From: Piper betle
Lineage: Eukaryota; Streptophyta; Magnoliopsida; Piperales; Piperaceae
NCBI GenBank assembly: GCA_033002965.1
Contig: JAURVB010007713.1
Location: forward strand, 124,001 to 188,000
Reading direction: 5' to 3'
DNA: 64,000 nt
The notes under the pieces: generated by a model
What the model was told of the DNA's origin: nothing
Database searches by the model: none
Seen by the model: only the letters and a program-made list of their open reading frames with translations
In this document: piece by piece, positions 46,295 to 58,446 of the stretch
How positions within the stretch are numbered: position 1 is the stretch's first letter
How the letters are laid out: every line of letters starts with the position of its first letter
Translations under genes and position numbers: made by a program

Positions 46295-47374
46295 CTACCA
46301 AAACACAAACACATCTTTGGATGTACCTCTCAAATACATCATTATCCATTTAACGGCTTGCCAATATTCTTTGATTAAATATGCTAAATGTCTGCTAACC
46401 ATTCCAACTACATATGTTATGTTCGGCATTGTGCAAACCATATCATAGATCAAACTACCAACCACAGAAGCATAAGGAACCTTTGTCATTTCCTTCATCT
46501 CTGTTTCACTTAAGTCATGTTTCTTCAACTTAAAGTAACCCCCAAGTGGAACTCCAACCGGCTTTGCATCTTTCAAGTTGAATTTTTAAGTACTTTTCTA
46601 TGTACTTTTCCTGTAACACACAAAGCTTTCTAGCTCTTCTGTTATGCCGAATGGACATCCCCAAGATTTAATTTGCCAATCCTAAATCCTTCATTGTAAA
46701 GGATTTATTCAAGTTCTTCTTTAAACTTGCAATCTTGGCTCCATCATGTTCTACAATCAACATGTCATCCACATAAAACAACAGAATAATAAAGTCACCA
46801 TCATCAAACCTTTTTATGAACACACAGTGATTAGAAACAGACTTCTTGTACCCATTCTTTTCCATATAAAAATCAAACTTTTTGTACCACTGTCTAGGAG
46901 CTTGCTTCAAACCAGACAAACTCTTTTTCAGTCTGCACACCATCTCTTCTGTTCCTATGACTTTAAAACCCTCTAGTTACTCCATGTATACGGTCTCCTC
47001 AAGATCACTATGATGAAAGGCCGTCTTCACATCTAACTATTCAACTTCTAAATCCAAACTTGTAGCCAAAGCAAGAACAATTCTAATAAAAAATATTTTA
47101 ACAACAGAAGAAAAATTTCATCGAAATCAATACCTTTCTTCTGTCTAAAGCCCTTCACCACCAACCTTGCCTTGTACCTTGGTTGTATGTTGTTTGCTTC
47201 ATGTTTGATCTTGTAGACCAATTTGTTCTTCAATACTCTCTTCCCCTTAGGAAGATCCACCAACTCATATGTCTGATTCTCATGCAAAGATTTCGTCTCA
47301 TCTTGCATTACCTTTAACCACTTCTCCTTTTCTATATGAGTTTTGACCTCATTGAAATTTTCTGGTTCCCACAT
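46295..47374 (-). pseudogene. Copia reverse transcriptase
   Basis: In element order: WLKVMQDETKSLHENQTYEL and KGFRQKKGIDFDE (47374-47120), KTAFHHSDLEE (about 47020), KKSLSGLKQAPRQWYKKFDF and FYVDDMLIV (46943-46668), then VPYASVVGSLIYDMVCTMPN (46576-46295). The YVDD catalytic motif is intact, but there is an in-frame TAG near 47041, a stop near 46978 and frame loss near 47110 and 46620, so no full protein is possible. Confidence 0.85.
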
Positions 47375-47717
47375 TCAGCGATTGTCACATATTCTGATGA
47401 TAGATATCTTATTGATGGACCTGGTTCATGAGCTGATCTTCTCACATTAGTTGGCTGCCTTTGATCAAAATCTCCTTGTTCCTGCCCAACATTATTAACA
47501 AACGTATTAAACATATCATCAGACACCACATCCTCACCCTCATCATCACTAGGCGAGGGAATAATTGTGTCATCCTGAGCCGCCTATTCACTTCTAGTTG
47601 AGGTAGAAGGCTCTTTTATCTTTTCCAAGTTTTCCTAAGATTTTGTTTAAGGAACTTCTTCCTTGCCAAAGTCCTCAACTATTTGATCCTCCCTGAAAAC
47701 TAAATCTCTACTTCGAA

Positions 47718-48520
47718 TCATTTTTCTATTCTAAGGATCCCAAAGTTTGTATCCAAATTTATCATCACTGTATCCCAAAAAATACATTCCACGGCTCTAG
47801 AGTCAAGCTTAGCTCTTTGCTCCTTGGGCACATGTGCAAAGGCTTTACAACCAAAGACTCTCAAATAAAAATAACTGACCTTTTTGTCACTCCAAACCCT
47901 TTCTAGTATATCATTGTCCAGGGAATGTGTGGTAGATCTGTTGATCAAATAACAATCTGTGCTCATGGCCTCACCCCAGAAGCATTTGGGCAACTTAGCT
48001 AAAGACAACATACTTATAATCCTTTCAGAGATTGTCTTGTTCATTTTTTCAGCCACTTTATTATGTTGAGGAGTATAAAGAACCATCTTCCCATGCCTAA
48101 TCCCATACTTGCTACAATATTCATCAAACTCAACAGAACATTATTCACCACCATTATCACTTCTAAGGCATATCAAGAGCTTACTGGTTTCTCTTTCAAC
48201 CAATATATGAAAATTCTTAAAAATGCCAAAAACATCACTTTTACTTTTCATGCCATAAGCCCATACCTTCCTAGAAGTATCATCAATAAAAGTAACAAAA
48301 TAAATAGAACCGCAAAGAGATTTTACCTCCATAAGCCCACACACATCAATGAGTACCAACTCAAGAGCTTCTGACTTCCTTGTACTAGTGCTTGCAAAGG
48401 ATGCCTACGTTGTTTGCCCACCAAACAATGGTCACAAAGACTAATTTTGATGTCCTTGACCTTGGGAAGGAGATTTAGCTTTTTTAACGTCTCTAGTCGC
48501 TTCTCACTCATGTGTCCCAA
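47718..48520 (-). pseudogene. Copia integrase with GAG-pre-integrase domain
   Basis: 48520-48400 holds MGHMSEKRLETLKKL and CDHCLVGKQRR (zinc-binding pre-integrase). 48359-48141 holds the catalytic core start (LIDVCG, FIDDTSRKVWAYGM, LRSDNGGE). 48086-47718 holds TPQHNKVAEKMNKTISERI with the third acidic residue, then KVSYFYLRVFGCKAFAHVPK. Frames change at 48120 and 48340, so the gene is broken although catalytic residues remain. Confidence 0.85.
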
Positions 48521-49077
48521 TCGATGGTGTCATAAATCAGTAGTGGAATCAAGTGAGGATATATTAACCTTCCCTCGAAATAGACTCATCACAATTTTGT
48601 ATAAACTACAACACTTCTTCCCTTTGGCAACAATAAGAGAACCTTTTACAAGCTTTCACACACCTTGTGCAAATTGTGAACCTAATCCTTCATCATCAAG
48701 CACTCCGTTTAACAACAAACTCAACCTCAAATTTGGAATATGTCTAACATTTAAAGCACTAATTTGTAACCAATATTTGTTATGATATGCACATCTCCAT
48801 GTCCCACCATTTTAGAAGTATCACTCTTTCACATCTTCACTATACCCAAATCTGAAGGTTCTTAGGTAGTAAAGAAATTTCTGCTTGGAGTTGAATGGAA
48901 CGAGGCTCCTAAGTCAACTACCAAACTAGTATCACAATCAACAGTCAAACAATCATTCCCACAGTTAGAAGGAATCAGCATGTCATCATGCACAACATTA
49001 GTATTCATATCTCCTTGATCCTTGTTGTCCTTATTTTTTAAGTCTTTATTGAGCTTTTAACAATCTTTCTTGAAATG
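48521..49077 (-). pseudogene. Copia protease and 3' half of gag
   Basis: Around 48922-48889 the minus strand reads VVDLGASFHST, the retroviral-type protease site (family DSGAS), with Ser changed to Leu. At 49077-49060 it reads HFKKDC, the second half of the gag zinc knuckle, followed by an in-frame TAA where a Trp codon is usual. Confidence 0.75.
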
Positions 49078-49082
49078 ACCTG

Positions 49083-52000
49083 TGTAAAACCCGCTATCCG
49101 AGTTAGGGTTTTATAGTCATTAGCCGGTCAGTTTGACCATTGTTCCAGTCAGTTCAGCTTTCAGAACACATGTGCGAGGCCGAGGCCGACTGTGTACACA
49201 TGCTATGAGGGTTCATGTATACCCAAGTATCAATGATAGTGTCAGATACGCATCAGCAGACTGAGTTATTAGTAGATATGAGAGTATACAATTGATTTTA
49301 TTTTTTTCATGTTGTGACCGTAGAATTAGTTTAGGCTAAATAACGCATTAGGACGCATTAGATGGTATTCGGGTGGGTTATTAGTTATCTAGCATGTCAT
49401 TTGGATGTTGTGTTGTTTTGTTTGATTTTATGGGATTTTTCCCAATTTTTCTGGATTTTTCTGGAATTTATTACGAGTTAGTTATTATTCTTGACTCAAG
49501 CTAGTGTCAAGTCAAGTTTTATTTATAAGTTTGCTACTCCTATATTTCTCATCTTCCTCCCCCACAACACCCCGACGTTTCACCATCCTAAAACCTAGCC
49601 GCCGCCCTTGACTTTTGTCACGGCTGCCGACGCCACCTCACCGCCGATCAACGCCGCCCAGCCCAGTCGTGCTGTTGCCTTGCCGCCCCAACCACGCTTG
49701 GCCACCGACCAACTGTCACGACGCCAGAAATAGCCACGATTTCACAGCCACTCCCGACATGATTCTGCCACCGTCTGGGCCGAACAGCCGCCACCATGAC
49801 GTCGAAGTCCTTCCCCTCGACCTTGCTTACAGTTCCCCCTACCTAGCATCGCCGTCGAGGCCGGCCGTGGGTCTGATCGGAGCAATTGACCACCCCGATC
49901 GCACTCGACGCCGCCGTCGGTGGCCATTGCCGCCGCAGCTGCCCTTGTTGTCACCACCAATGGGTCAAGCTCGCCGAGACGGTGCTAACCCCTACCTCCG
50001 TTTGCCCCACTGGAGCAGTCGCCGGAAACCACCGGAACTGCCAGAAAATTGCCGGCATAGTCGCCGAAAACTGTCGACTCGCCTTCACCGCCTTCGTCCG
50101 TTGGCACCGATTTCAGCACCGATTGCGAGGTGGTTCTTCCTTTTTTTAGAATTATTACATAATGTTGTGGTCATGGTAGCATATTGGAATTAATTTTATT
50201 AACTTCGTGATTTTAGTTTAATTAACTGTGAATTATGATAAACATGTGATGATTAGCGTAGATTGTGTTGTGTGATGTAAATGCTCACTAATGAAAATGT
50301 TAGTAAACCATGGAATGGTTAATTAAATGCTTTTTAACGAGTTAATTTTATGAATTTGCATGAATTAGGTTTTTGCATGCTAGTATTAGGTTATAACGGG
50401 TTAAATTGATTAAACCATTGTCACCTAATTAGAATAGGTAGGCTTTGAAATTGGAATTAAAAGTGCTAGGTAATAAGTAATGTAGGAAATCATAAAGTTA
50501 TTAACTTGCTTGACAATTAGAGATTTAGTGTGATTGTTGAGATGATTATCATGTTTGATTAGATTCATTTATGAATGTGGATATATTAGTTATATATGCG
50601 TGCATCATATATGTATGGGCGTTAGTAAATAGTTATGTTCATGTAGGTTCGTTGCATGAGCTCGCCGTCTAGGCACGAGACTACAGTTGGAGCTTCTGAC
50701 AGGTCTGTTAGGACATGCTTCTCAGGTTTTATCTCTCTACTCTATCAGTGATTTGATTTATTGATCGTAGGACGTGTCAAGTGGATGATTTATCAGACCC
50801 CACCTAACACGTGTCATCTGGTCGATTGTTTTCGGAATTAATAACCCTCGAGGATGAGATCCCTCGAGCTTGTTTTTGAAAATAAGATCCACGTCAAGTT
50901 GCCTTCGGGCCTATTATAATAAATCCCAACCCAGCCCTATAAATAGTTTTATCTAGTTTTCAGTGAGACAAGAGAAGATGAGTCGACTTGTACGTGCCAT
51001 AAGCGGATGCCATGCCAGTCAAAGTGGGCTCTGGATTAGTGCCAGCAGACTGTTCCATTCCCGAGGGATCCTGACAACTCCATGTTTGAGTTCCTCACAC
51101 TCGGAGAACGTGGAGGTTTACGGTGTTTAGTACAGCGCATGTCCAGACATGTGGTTCAAAGGGTACTAAAGGCGACTGCCTGAGAGTACTCAGCCTACGT
51201 GCTCAAGGCCAGGAGTAATATGGAGGTTTAGAGAGGGCTTAGGATAAAGTTTTACGTGAAGTACTTAAAAGGAAGTGCCGAGAGAGGCATAGTACCAGAT
51301 AGATCAAGTTGCTGTTGAGTCAGCTGCTCAACGGTTCCTTTGTAGTTGCCCTTATGAGAGTTCTTGAGGAAGATATATGATTGTTTGCTTTTCATGAGAG
51401 TTTTCTCTCATGTTCCAGTTTGATATTAGTTATTTCCGGACCAGTGACACCCATTGCTGACGTTTTTCTACTATATGTAGGTGAGGATGATGAATGGTGT
51501 ATGCCGGCCTTGACGAAGGACTAGTACTTGCATTGCACACACATGCCTAGAGCCACGTTGACTTTTGTGTAAGATATGATGTGGGTTGAATGATGCTTGG
51601 TGATATACATGGTTTTCTACATATGCATGAGCTATGAGAATTGTAGGTTTTTCTTAGAAATGTATGAATTATTTTGGAAATGTTTTGGAAATGTTCTAGT
51701 GTCCAGGAATGATCAGCTATGTTGAGTTGAAAATGAACAAAAACATGATGAGCATGAATTGCAGGTGGGCGAGATGCTAATTACAATATGTGTGGATGAT
51801 TTGAATTCTATTGTGACATAAACTATTGTTTTATATATATACTATATTGTGCTGTATTTTAATAGGTCGTCCCATTATTGCACTTTTAGGGGAAATTCTT
51901 TCGTTTTATTCCAGGATTTTTATGAATTTTTTGCTATTTTAATTATTTTTGTGTGTGGCTATCATCATGACATTCATGTAGTATCCTATTATGGTTTTGC

Positions 52001-52174
52001 ATCTCATTCATATATTGTTTGTGCATTAGCAACATGCTCCATCTTGAGACGTCGAGAGGGTTATGTCATAGCCGTTTAGGTTTTGGGTCAGCCAACTTAA
52101 TCGGTTTATGAGTAGTTCGATCCTTTGTAACGGTTCCGGTCCGGGTTGAGAGTAAACTGGATTGGGGTGTTACA
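49083..52174 (+). mobile_element. Solo LTR, large Tekay-like family (copy B)
   Basis: 3092 bp, starts TGTAAAACCCGC and ends GGGGTGTTACA, with a perfect 5-bp duplication ACCTG (49078-49082, 52175-52179). Collinear with copies A, D, E and, inverted, C. It carries a CpG-rich pyrimidine block (49600-50150), a TATA box and a PBS-free end. The 192-codon sense frame 49615-50193 is rich in Pro and Arg. Copy C has a related frame (shared RPAVGLIGA and DGANPYLRLP). It may be a by-product of GC content and is not called a gene. Confidence 0.9.
50938..50947 (+). promoter_or_regulatory. TATA box in LTR copy B
   Basis: CTATAAATAG about 1.86 kb into the LTR. The same motif is kept in copy C at 56329-56338 on the other strand, so it is the probable LTR promoter and divides U3 from R. 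Confidence 0.65.
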
Positions 52175-52179
52175 ACCTG

Positions 52180-52985
52180 TCTTGTCACAATTATAACACT
52201 TCAAGTTCTTCCTAAATTTATACCTTCTTCGACTCTTGTCCCTTTTGTTTGTGTCTCTATTTTTCAATCTACCTCTTGCCTCTTCTCACACTAATGCATG
52301 AGACCTTAAAATTGGTTGAGATTTTCTTCTCACATCCTCATTCAGTAAACTGCTTGTCACTATGTCCATTGTTACTATGTCCATCCGGAGCAGCATTGCT
52401 CAACAAGATCACCAATGTTTCCCAGTTCTCTGGCAATGTGTTGAGGAGCAGGATAGCTTATCATTCCTCATCTAAAGCCATCTTCATCCTGGCAAGTTGA
52501 GTAATAATACTCTTCATATCATTGAGAAGCTCGCTTATGTCACTTCCATTCTTATACCTCAAATTCACTAATTTCCTTATCAAAAGGATCTTGTTGCCAG
52601 CAATATTCCTCTCATAAATTTCTTAGAGTTTATCCCATATTGGTTTTGAGGATGTCAATTCAGAAACATAATGATACACAATTTCATCTACTCATTGTCT
52701 CAAATAGGCCATAGCCATCCTATCTAACTTATTTCAGTCTTTATCAATCACCTCTATCGGTTTCTGACTAGTGATAGGTTCATACAAATCCTTGGAATAT
52801 AGATGATCAATCATCTTTTCTTTCTAATAGTGCCAGTTACTCGGCCCCTTAAGAGATATCATCTTAGCATACTTCTCATCAGTCATCTTGTTGAAATATA
52901 AATCACAAACACGCCAACTAGGCCTTTAAAAATTTCATCGAACACCTAGTGGGCGACAAATATTATCGACAACCAAAAATCTATA
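52180..52985 (-). pseudogene. Copia gag, 5' part
   Basis: Continues gag from the other side of solo LTR copy B. 52205-52180 reads KCYNCDKT, the first half of the CCHC knuckle completed by GHFKKDC at 49077. Upstream frames are broken by several stops but keep gag-like content (NWYYX-type tryptophan near 52820, MTDEKY near 52880). Confidence 0.7.
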
Positions 52986-52995
52986 ACCAACTAAC

Positions 52996-53010
52996 TTGGC
53001 TCTGATACCA
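52996..53010 (-). other. Primer-binding site of the copia element
   Basis: The minus strand reads TGGTATCAGAGCCAA two bases from the 5' LTR, a perfect initiator-Met-tRNA type PBS. Confidence 0.85.
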
Positions 53011-53012
53011 CT

Positions 53013-53548
53013 TGTGGGGATTAACCAAATAAAATCCTCATTTCAACTGAAAAGGATGAGAATACCAAATAAGATATAGACACACCACAAACTCAAAAGA
53101 AAAACCAATTTTACATGAAAAATCCTAAATTTAGAAAAAAAAAACCACAAGGCAAATGACCAGATCAAATTCACTATATCACAACTTTGATACATAATAG
53201 ATCTACAGGAGAATAAACTCCTAAATATCAATTTACTATACTTTACACAAAATTGATATTAACCACAAAAAAATAAAATAGAGAGTTATATATTAAGAAC
53301 TTGGCGATGTTATTATTGACGATTGCAAGCGAAATCTGAACAAACATTTGCCTTTCTTCAATCCACACAATTTTCCTTTCTCCTCTCTGGCCCTTTTTCT
53401 AAAAAAAACAAAATCCCCAAATAGCAAAAGAAGAAAAGCGTCGGACGTATCTTTTATTCCTTTCAACTAACCAAATCTATAAAATCTTGGTTTTTGCCCA
53501 AAACAGTGTTATAAGTTCATGTATTTACAGAGGAGGGACAACCGAACA
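53013..53548 (-). repeat. 5' LTR of the copia element
   Basis: 536 bp, plus-strand ends TGTGGGGATTAACC and CAACCGAACA. Differs from the 3' LTR by many substitutions and small indels. Confidence 0.85.
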
Positions 53549-55111
53549 AAATTCTCATGTACAATGGTTGAAAAGAATCATCTCCAAAATAGATTAGGAG
53601 TTTTACCAATATCTGTGATCCACTTTCCTGTCTTCAGATCTATCATTGTCCAGTTGAAATTCTTCAACGTCATAGTTAAAGACAAATGTACAATCCATTT
53701 ATTGACACAATTTGTCGCACGGTGTGCAATGATGCAGTTCGTTGTAACATTTCTACTAACATTGTGTATGATGATGTAATTTGTGGACTCATGTCATCTT
53801 CTGATGCATATGCACATACAGATCGTGAGAGCAGACAATTTATCATTGTATTGTGCTTTACTGCATTTCGTTGTGCATGAGTGTCATGATAAAGTTCGGC
53901 ACCTCATATTGTTCGGTCAATTGCAACACTCCAAAACTACGCTCAAAATAGTCATGTGATGTTACTATCGAGTTGGGTTGTGGTTTATATGGATTAAAAT
54001 TAGTGGAATGACATAATCTTTCTAGGCGTCACATGATAGAAGGAAACTTCTATTAACAACCTAGAAGCCAAGGCCTTTACTCGCGTATCTTATTACATAA
54101 AATATTAATGAGCTGACCGATCAAATGGTACTATGCATTTGACAAAAACATATTTCTTGCCGTAACATTACATTGTGTCCGACAAAGCACTCCATTCAGT
54201 ACAATCTCTAGCACATCCATGCAAAACCAAATTAAAAGCTAAATTCTATATGGTGAAATCTTTGAAATTCCATGTCCTAAGGGAACACTGTCATCCTATA
54301 CTCAGTTAACTCTTGAAATGAAAGAAAATATTAAATTGAATAAAGTTGGTTTACATCTTAACTCAAATCAATCTAAAACACTAACAATCGTGGATTGAAT
54401 AAACCTCTCTATCTTGACAAAGAAGACAATATCTACTGCGTAGCTAATGCATGATTGAATTAAAAAATGTCATGTGGCAACCTAATATACTCTATTTGCA
54501 ATGATATGATGATACCAGATAAATAGGGATATTCATATTTCAACGCATAAAATATAGTCTATTTGATAATAATTAAAGATTAAACATATACAAAGTAATA
54601 TCAAAATACTTGCCTTAACACAACACTTGAATATCCTCCAGACTAAGCAAGATCACTAATCGAAAATCACCATTATTCTCATGTTAGAGCATAGGATTGT
54701 CGGAGTTATCTCATCAGAGTATTGCGTAGAATGTTAGAACAAAAAGTAACACTCTTTGGCTAGTGACCATTTAACAAATAATTATAACATTTGGCCAACG
54801 AGTAGGCTAATTAATAATAATTTATAATGTCTTTCACTCGCACATAATTGGTAAATAAATAACTTATCATGAGCTTACATTAAAATATTGAAGCATTTCT
54901 TTAAATTTGTCACAAAGATTTGGTAATGTGGAGAGAACCTAATTAAAATAAAAAATCAAATTGTTATATTTTGACAAAACTTAGATCATTATAACATCAC
55001 AAAAATGGACACTAAGAGGAAATGATTTAAGCACCTATAATATAAAGCACAATTAAGCACAAATAGATAATAATCAAGGCAATAAATAATAAGCGAATGA
55101 GACAAGGAAGT
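53549..55111. other. Unassigned AT-rich DNA
   Basis: No gene, RNA or bounded repeat recognised between the copia 5' LTR and solo LTR copy C. Confidence 0.5.
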
Positions 55112-55116
55112 ACATG

Positions 55117-58100
55117 TGTAACACCCCAATCCGGTTTACTCTCAACCCGGACCAGAACTGTTATAAAGGATCAAACTACTCGTAAACCGATTAAGTTGGC
55201 TGACCCAAAACCTAAACGGCTATGACATAACCCTCTCGACGTCTCAAGATGGAGCACGCCGCTAATGCGCAAACAATATATGAATGAGATGCAAAACCTT
55301 AACAGGATACTACGTGAATGTCATGATAAAAACCACACACCAAAATAATTAAAATAGCAACAAAATTCATAAAACCTGGAATAAAACGGACAGAACCTCC
55401 CCTAAAAGTGCAATAAGGGGGCGACCTGTTAAAATACGACACAATATAGTATATATATAAAACAATAATTTATATCGCAATAGACTTCAAATCATCCACA
55501 CATACTGTAATTGGGTCTAGCCCACCTGCAATCTCATACTCAGCTCATTTGGTTCCTTTTCATTTCAGCATAGCACATCATTAGAGCTTTTCTCAAAACA
55601 TTTCCACGCATTTCTAAAACATGGCATACAAGCCTCACAAACACATGCATAAATACTAATATGTAAATCTACTACAAAAGCCAATCACATCACATCTTAC
55701 GCAAAAGTCGGCGCGGCACCAGGTATGTGTGTGCAATGCAAGCGCTACTCCTTCGTCAAGGCCGGCATACGCCATTCATCATTCTCACCTACATATAGTA
55801 GAAAAACGTCAGCAACGGGTGTCACTGGTCCGGAAATAACTAATATCAAACTGGAACATGAGAGCAAACTCTCATGGAAAGCAAACCATCATATATATCT
55901 TCCTCAAGAACTCTCATAAGGGCAACTACAGAGGAGCCGTCGAGCAGCTGACTCAACAGCATCCCGATCTATCTGGTACTGTGCCACTCACGACACTTCT
56001 TTTTCAGTACTTCACGTAAAACTTTTATCCTAAGCCCTCTTCGAACCTCCATATTACTCCTGGCCTTGAGCACGTAGACCGAGCACTCTCAGGCAGTCGC
56101 CTTTAGTACCCTTTGAACCACAAGTCCGGACATGCGCTGTACTAAACAGTACCCGTAAACCTCCACGTCCTCCGGGTGTGAGGAACTCAAACGCGGAGTT
56201 GTCAGGATCCCTCGGGAATGGAACAGTCCGCTGGCACTAATCCAGAGCCCGCTTTGACTGGCACGACATCCGCTCATGGTACGTGCAGTCGACTCATCTT
56301 CTCTTGTCTCACTGAAAACTCGATAAAACTATTTATAGGGCTGGGTCGGGATTTATTATAATAGGCCCGAAGGCAACTTGAGGTGGATCTTATTTTCGAA
56401 AACAAACTCGAGGGATCTCATCCTCGAGGGTTATTAATTCCGAAAACCATCGACCAGGTGACCCGTGTTAGGTGGGGTCCAATAAATCATCCACCTGACA
56501 CGTCCTACGATCAATAAATCAAATCACCGATAGAATAGAGCGATAAAACCTGAGAAGCGTGTCCTAACGGACCTGTCAGAAGCTCCAAGCGCAGTCTCGT
56601 GCCTAGACGGCGAGCTCCTGCAACGAACCTACATGAACATAACTATTTACTAACGCCCATACATATATGATGCACGCCTATATAACTAATATATCCACAT
56701 GCATACAATAATCTAATCAAACATGACAATCATCTCAACAATCACACTAAATCTCTAATTGTCAAGCAAGTTAATAATTTTATAATTTCCTACGTTACTT
56801 ATTACCTAACACTTTTAATTCCAATTTCAAAGCATACCTATTCTGATTAGGTGACAATGGTTTAATCAATTTAATCCGTTTAACTTAATACTAGCATGCA
56901 AAAACCTAAATCATGCAAATTCATAAATTAACTAGTTAACAAACATTTAATTAACTATTCCATGGTTTACTAACAATTTCATTAGTGAGCATTTACATCA
57001 CACAACACAATCTACGCTAATCATCACATGTTTATCATAATCACGATTAATTAAACTAAAATCATGAAGTTAATAAAATTAATTCTAATATGCTACTATG
57101 ACCACAACATGTATGTAATAATTCTAAAAAAGAAGGAAGAACCACCTCGCGATCGGCGCTGAAATCGGTGCCGACGGACGAAGGCGGTGAAGGCGAGTCG
57201 GCGGTTTTCCGGCAACTGTGCCGGCGGTTTTCCGGCAGCTCCAGTGGTTTTCCGGTGACTGCTCCGGCGAGGCAATCGGAGGTAGGGGTTAGCACCGTCT
57301 CGGTGAGCTGGACCCAATGGTGGTGACGACAAGGGCAACCGCGGCTGCGATGGCCACCGACGGCGGCGTCGAGTGCGGTCAGGGCGGTCGGCCGCTCCGA
57401 TCAGACCCACGGCTGGCCTCGACGGCGGCGCTAGGCAGGGGGAAAGGTAGGGGAAGTCGAGGGGAGAAGCTCCGACGTCATGGCGGCGGTGGTCCGGCGC
57501 AGACGGCGGCGGAATCGCGTCGGGAACGGCGGGAAATCGAGGGCGATTTCCGGCGTCGCGACGGCTGGACGGTGGCCGGGCGTGGTCGAGGCGGCAAGGC
57601 GACGGCACGACCGGGCTGGGCGGCGTCGATCGGCGGCAAGGTGGCGTCGACGGCGGTGGCAAAATCTCAGGGCGGCGGCGGTGAAGAAAAGTGTCGGGGT
57701 TTGGGGAGGAGATGAGAAGTATAGGGCGGTGGCAAAGTTGTAAATAAGACTTGACTCGACACCGGCTCGAGTCAAGAATGATAACGGACTCGGAATAAAT
57801 CCTAGAAAAATCCAGAAAAATTTGGGAAAATCCCATAAAATCAAACAAAGTATCACAACATCCAAATGACATGTCGTATAACTAATAACCCACCCGAATA
57901 CCATCTAACGCGTCCTAATGCGTTATTCGGCCTAAACTAATTATACGGTCACAACATAAAAAAAATAAAATCATCAACTGTATACTCTCATATCTATTGA
58001 TAACTCAGTCTGCTGATGCGTATCTGACGCTATCATCGATATTTGGGTATACATAAACCCTCATAGCAACGTGCGCATGGTCGGCCTCGGCCCCGCACAC

Positions 58101-58187
58101 GTGTTCTGAAAGCTGAACCGACTCAAACTATGGTCAAACCGACCGGCTAACGACTATAAAACCCTGACTCGAGTCGTGGGTTTTACA
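55117..58187 (-). mobile_element. Solo LTR, large Tekay-like family (copy C)
   Basis: 3071 bp, plus-strand ends TGTAACACCCCAATCCGG and GGGTTTTACA, with a perfect 5-bp duplication ACATG (55112-55116, 58188-58192). It is the inverted counterpart of copy B. It has a strongly CpG-rich block (57120-57710) and a sense frame of 258 codons (57872-57096) rich in Pro, Arg and Ser without a known domain. The retained CpG density and perfect target duplication suggest a comparatively recent insertion. Confidence 0.9.
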
Positions 58188-58446
58188 ACATGTTTAAATT
58201 CACACATATATTTAATTTGGCAAATTAATCTCACAATGCAAGTTTTTAAGTGACCTTAACCATGTTATATATACTTATTGGCAACCTCAAACCCTTTCTC
58301 ACAAGCACCAAGTACTAAGGTATCTTGTAACCAACAGGCCTTCATTCTCAAGAACCCTCTAAATGTCGAGGAGTCTTGCAACTGGATCCTAACATCCTTG
58401 GAACACCATCAATTGAAGCTAATCCTTCCTTTCCTGTAACATCTCC

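Larger units (their letters stand above)
45261..53548 (-). mobile_element. Ty1/copia Tork/Tnt1-like retrotransposon, interrupted
   Basis: Two similar LTRs (45261-45774, 53013-53548) flank a minus-strand copia internal region in the order gag, protease, integrase, RT, RNase H, which defines copia. A 3092-bp solo LTR is inserted in gag. The integrase wording (VLIDVCG, FVTFIDDTSRKVW, RSDNGGE, WGEAMSTDCYLINRS) is closest to the Tnt1/Tork group. The LTRs differ at many positions and there are several stops, so the insertion is old. The flanks CGAGA and AAATT do not form a target duplication. Confidence 0.9.

Noticed and set aside
49615..50193. 192-codon Pro/Arg-rich frame as a gene
   Set aside because: It lies in the GC-rich part of a solo LTR, has no domain, and similar frames arise in other LTR copies. 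Kept only as a finding.
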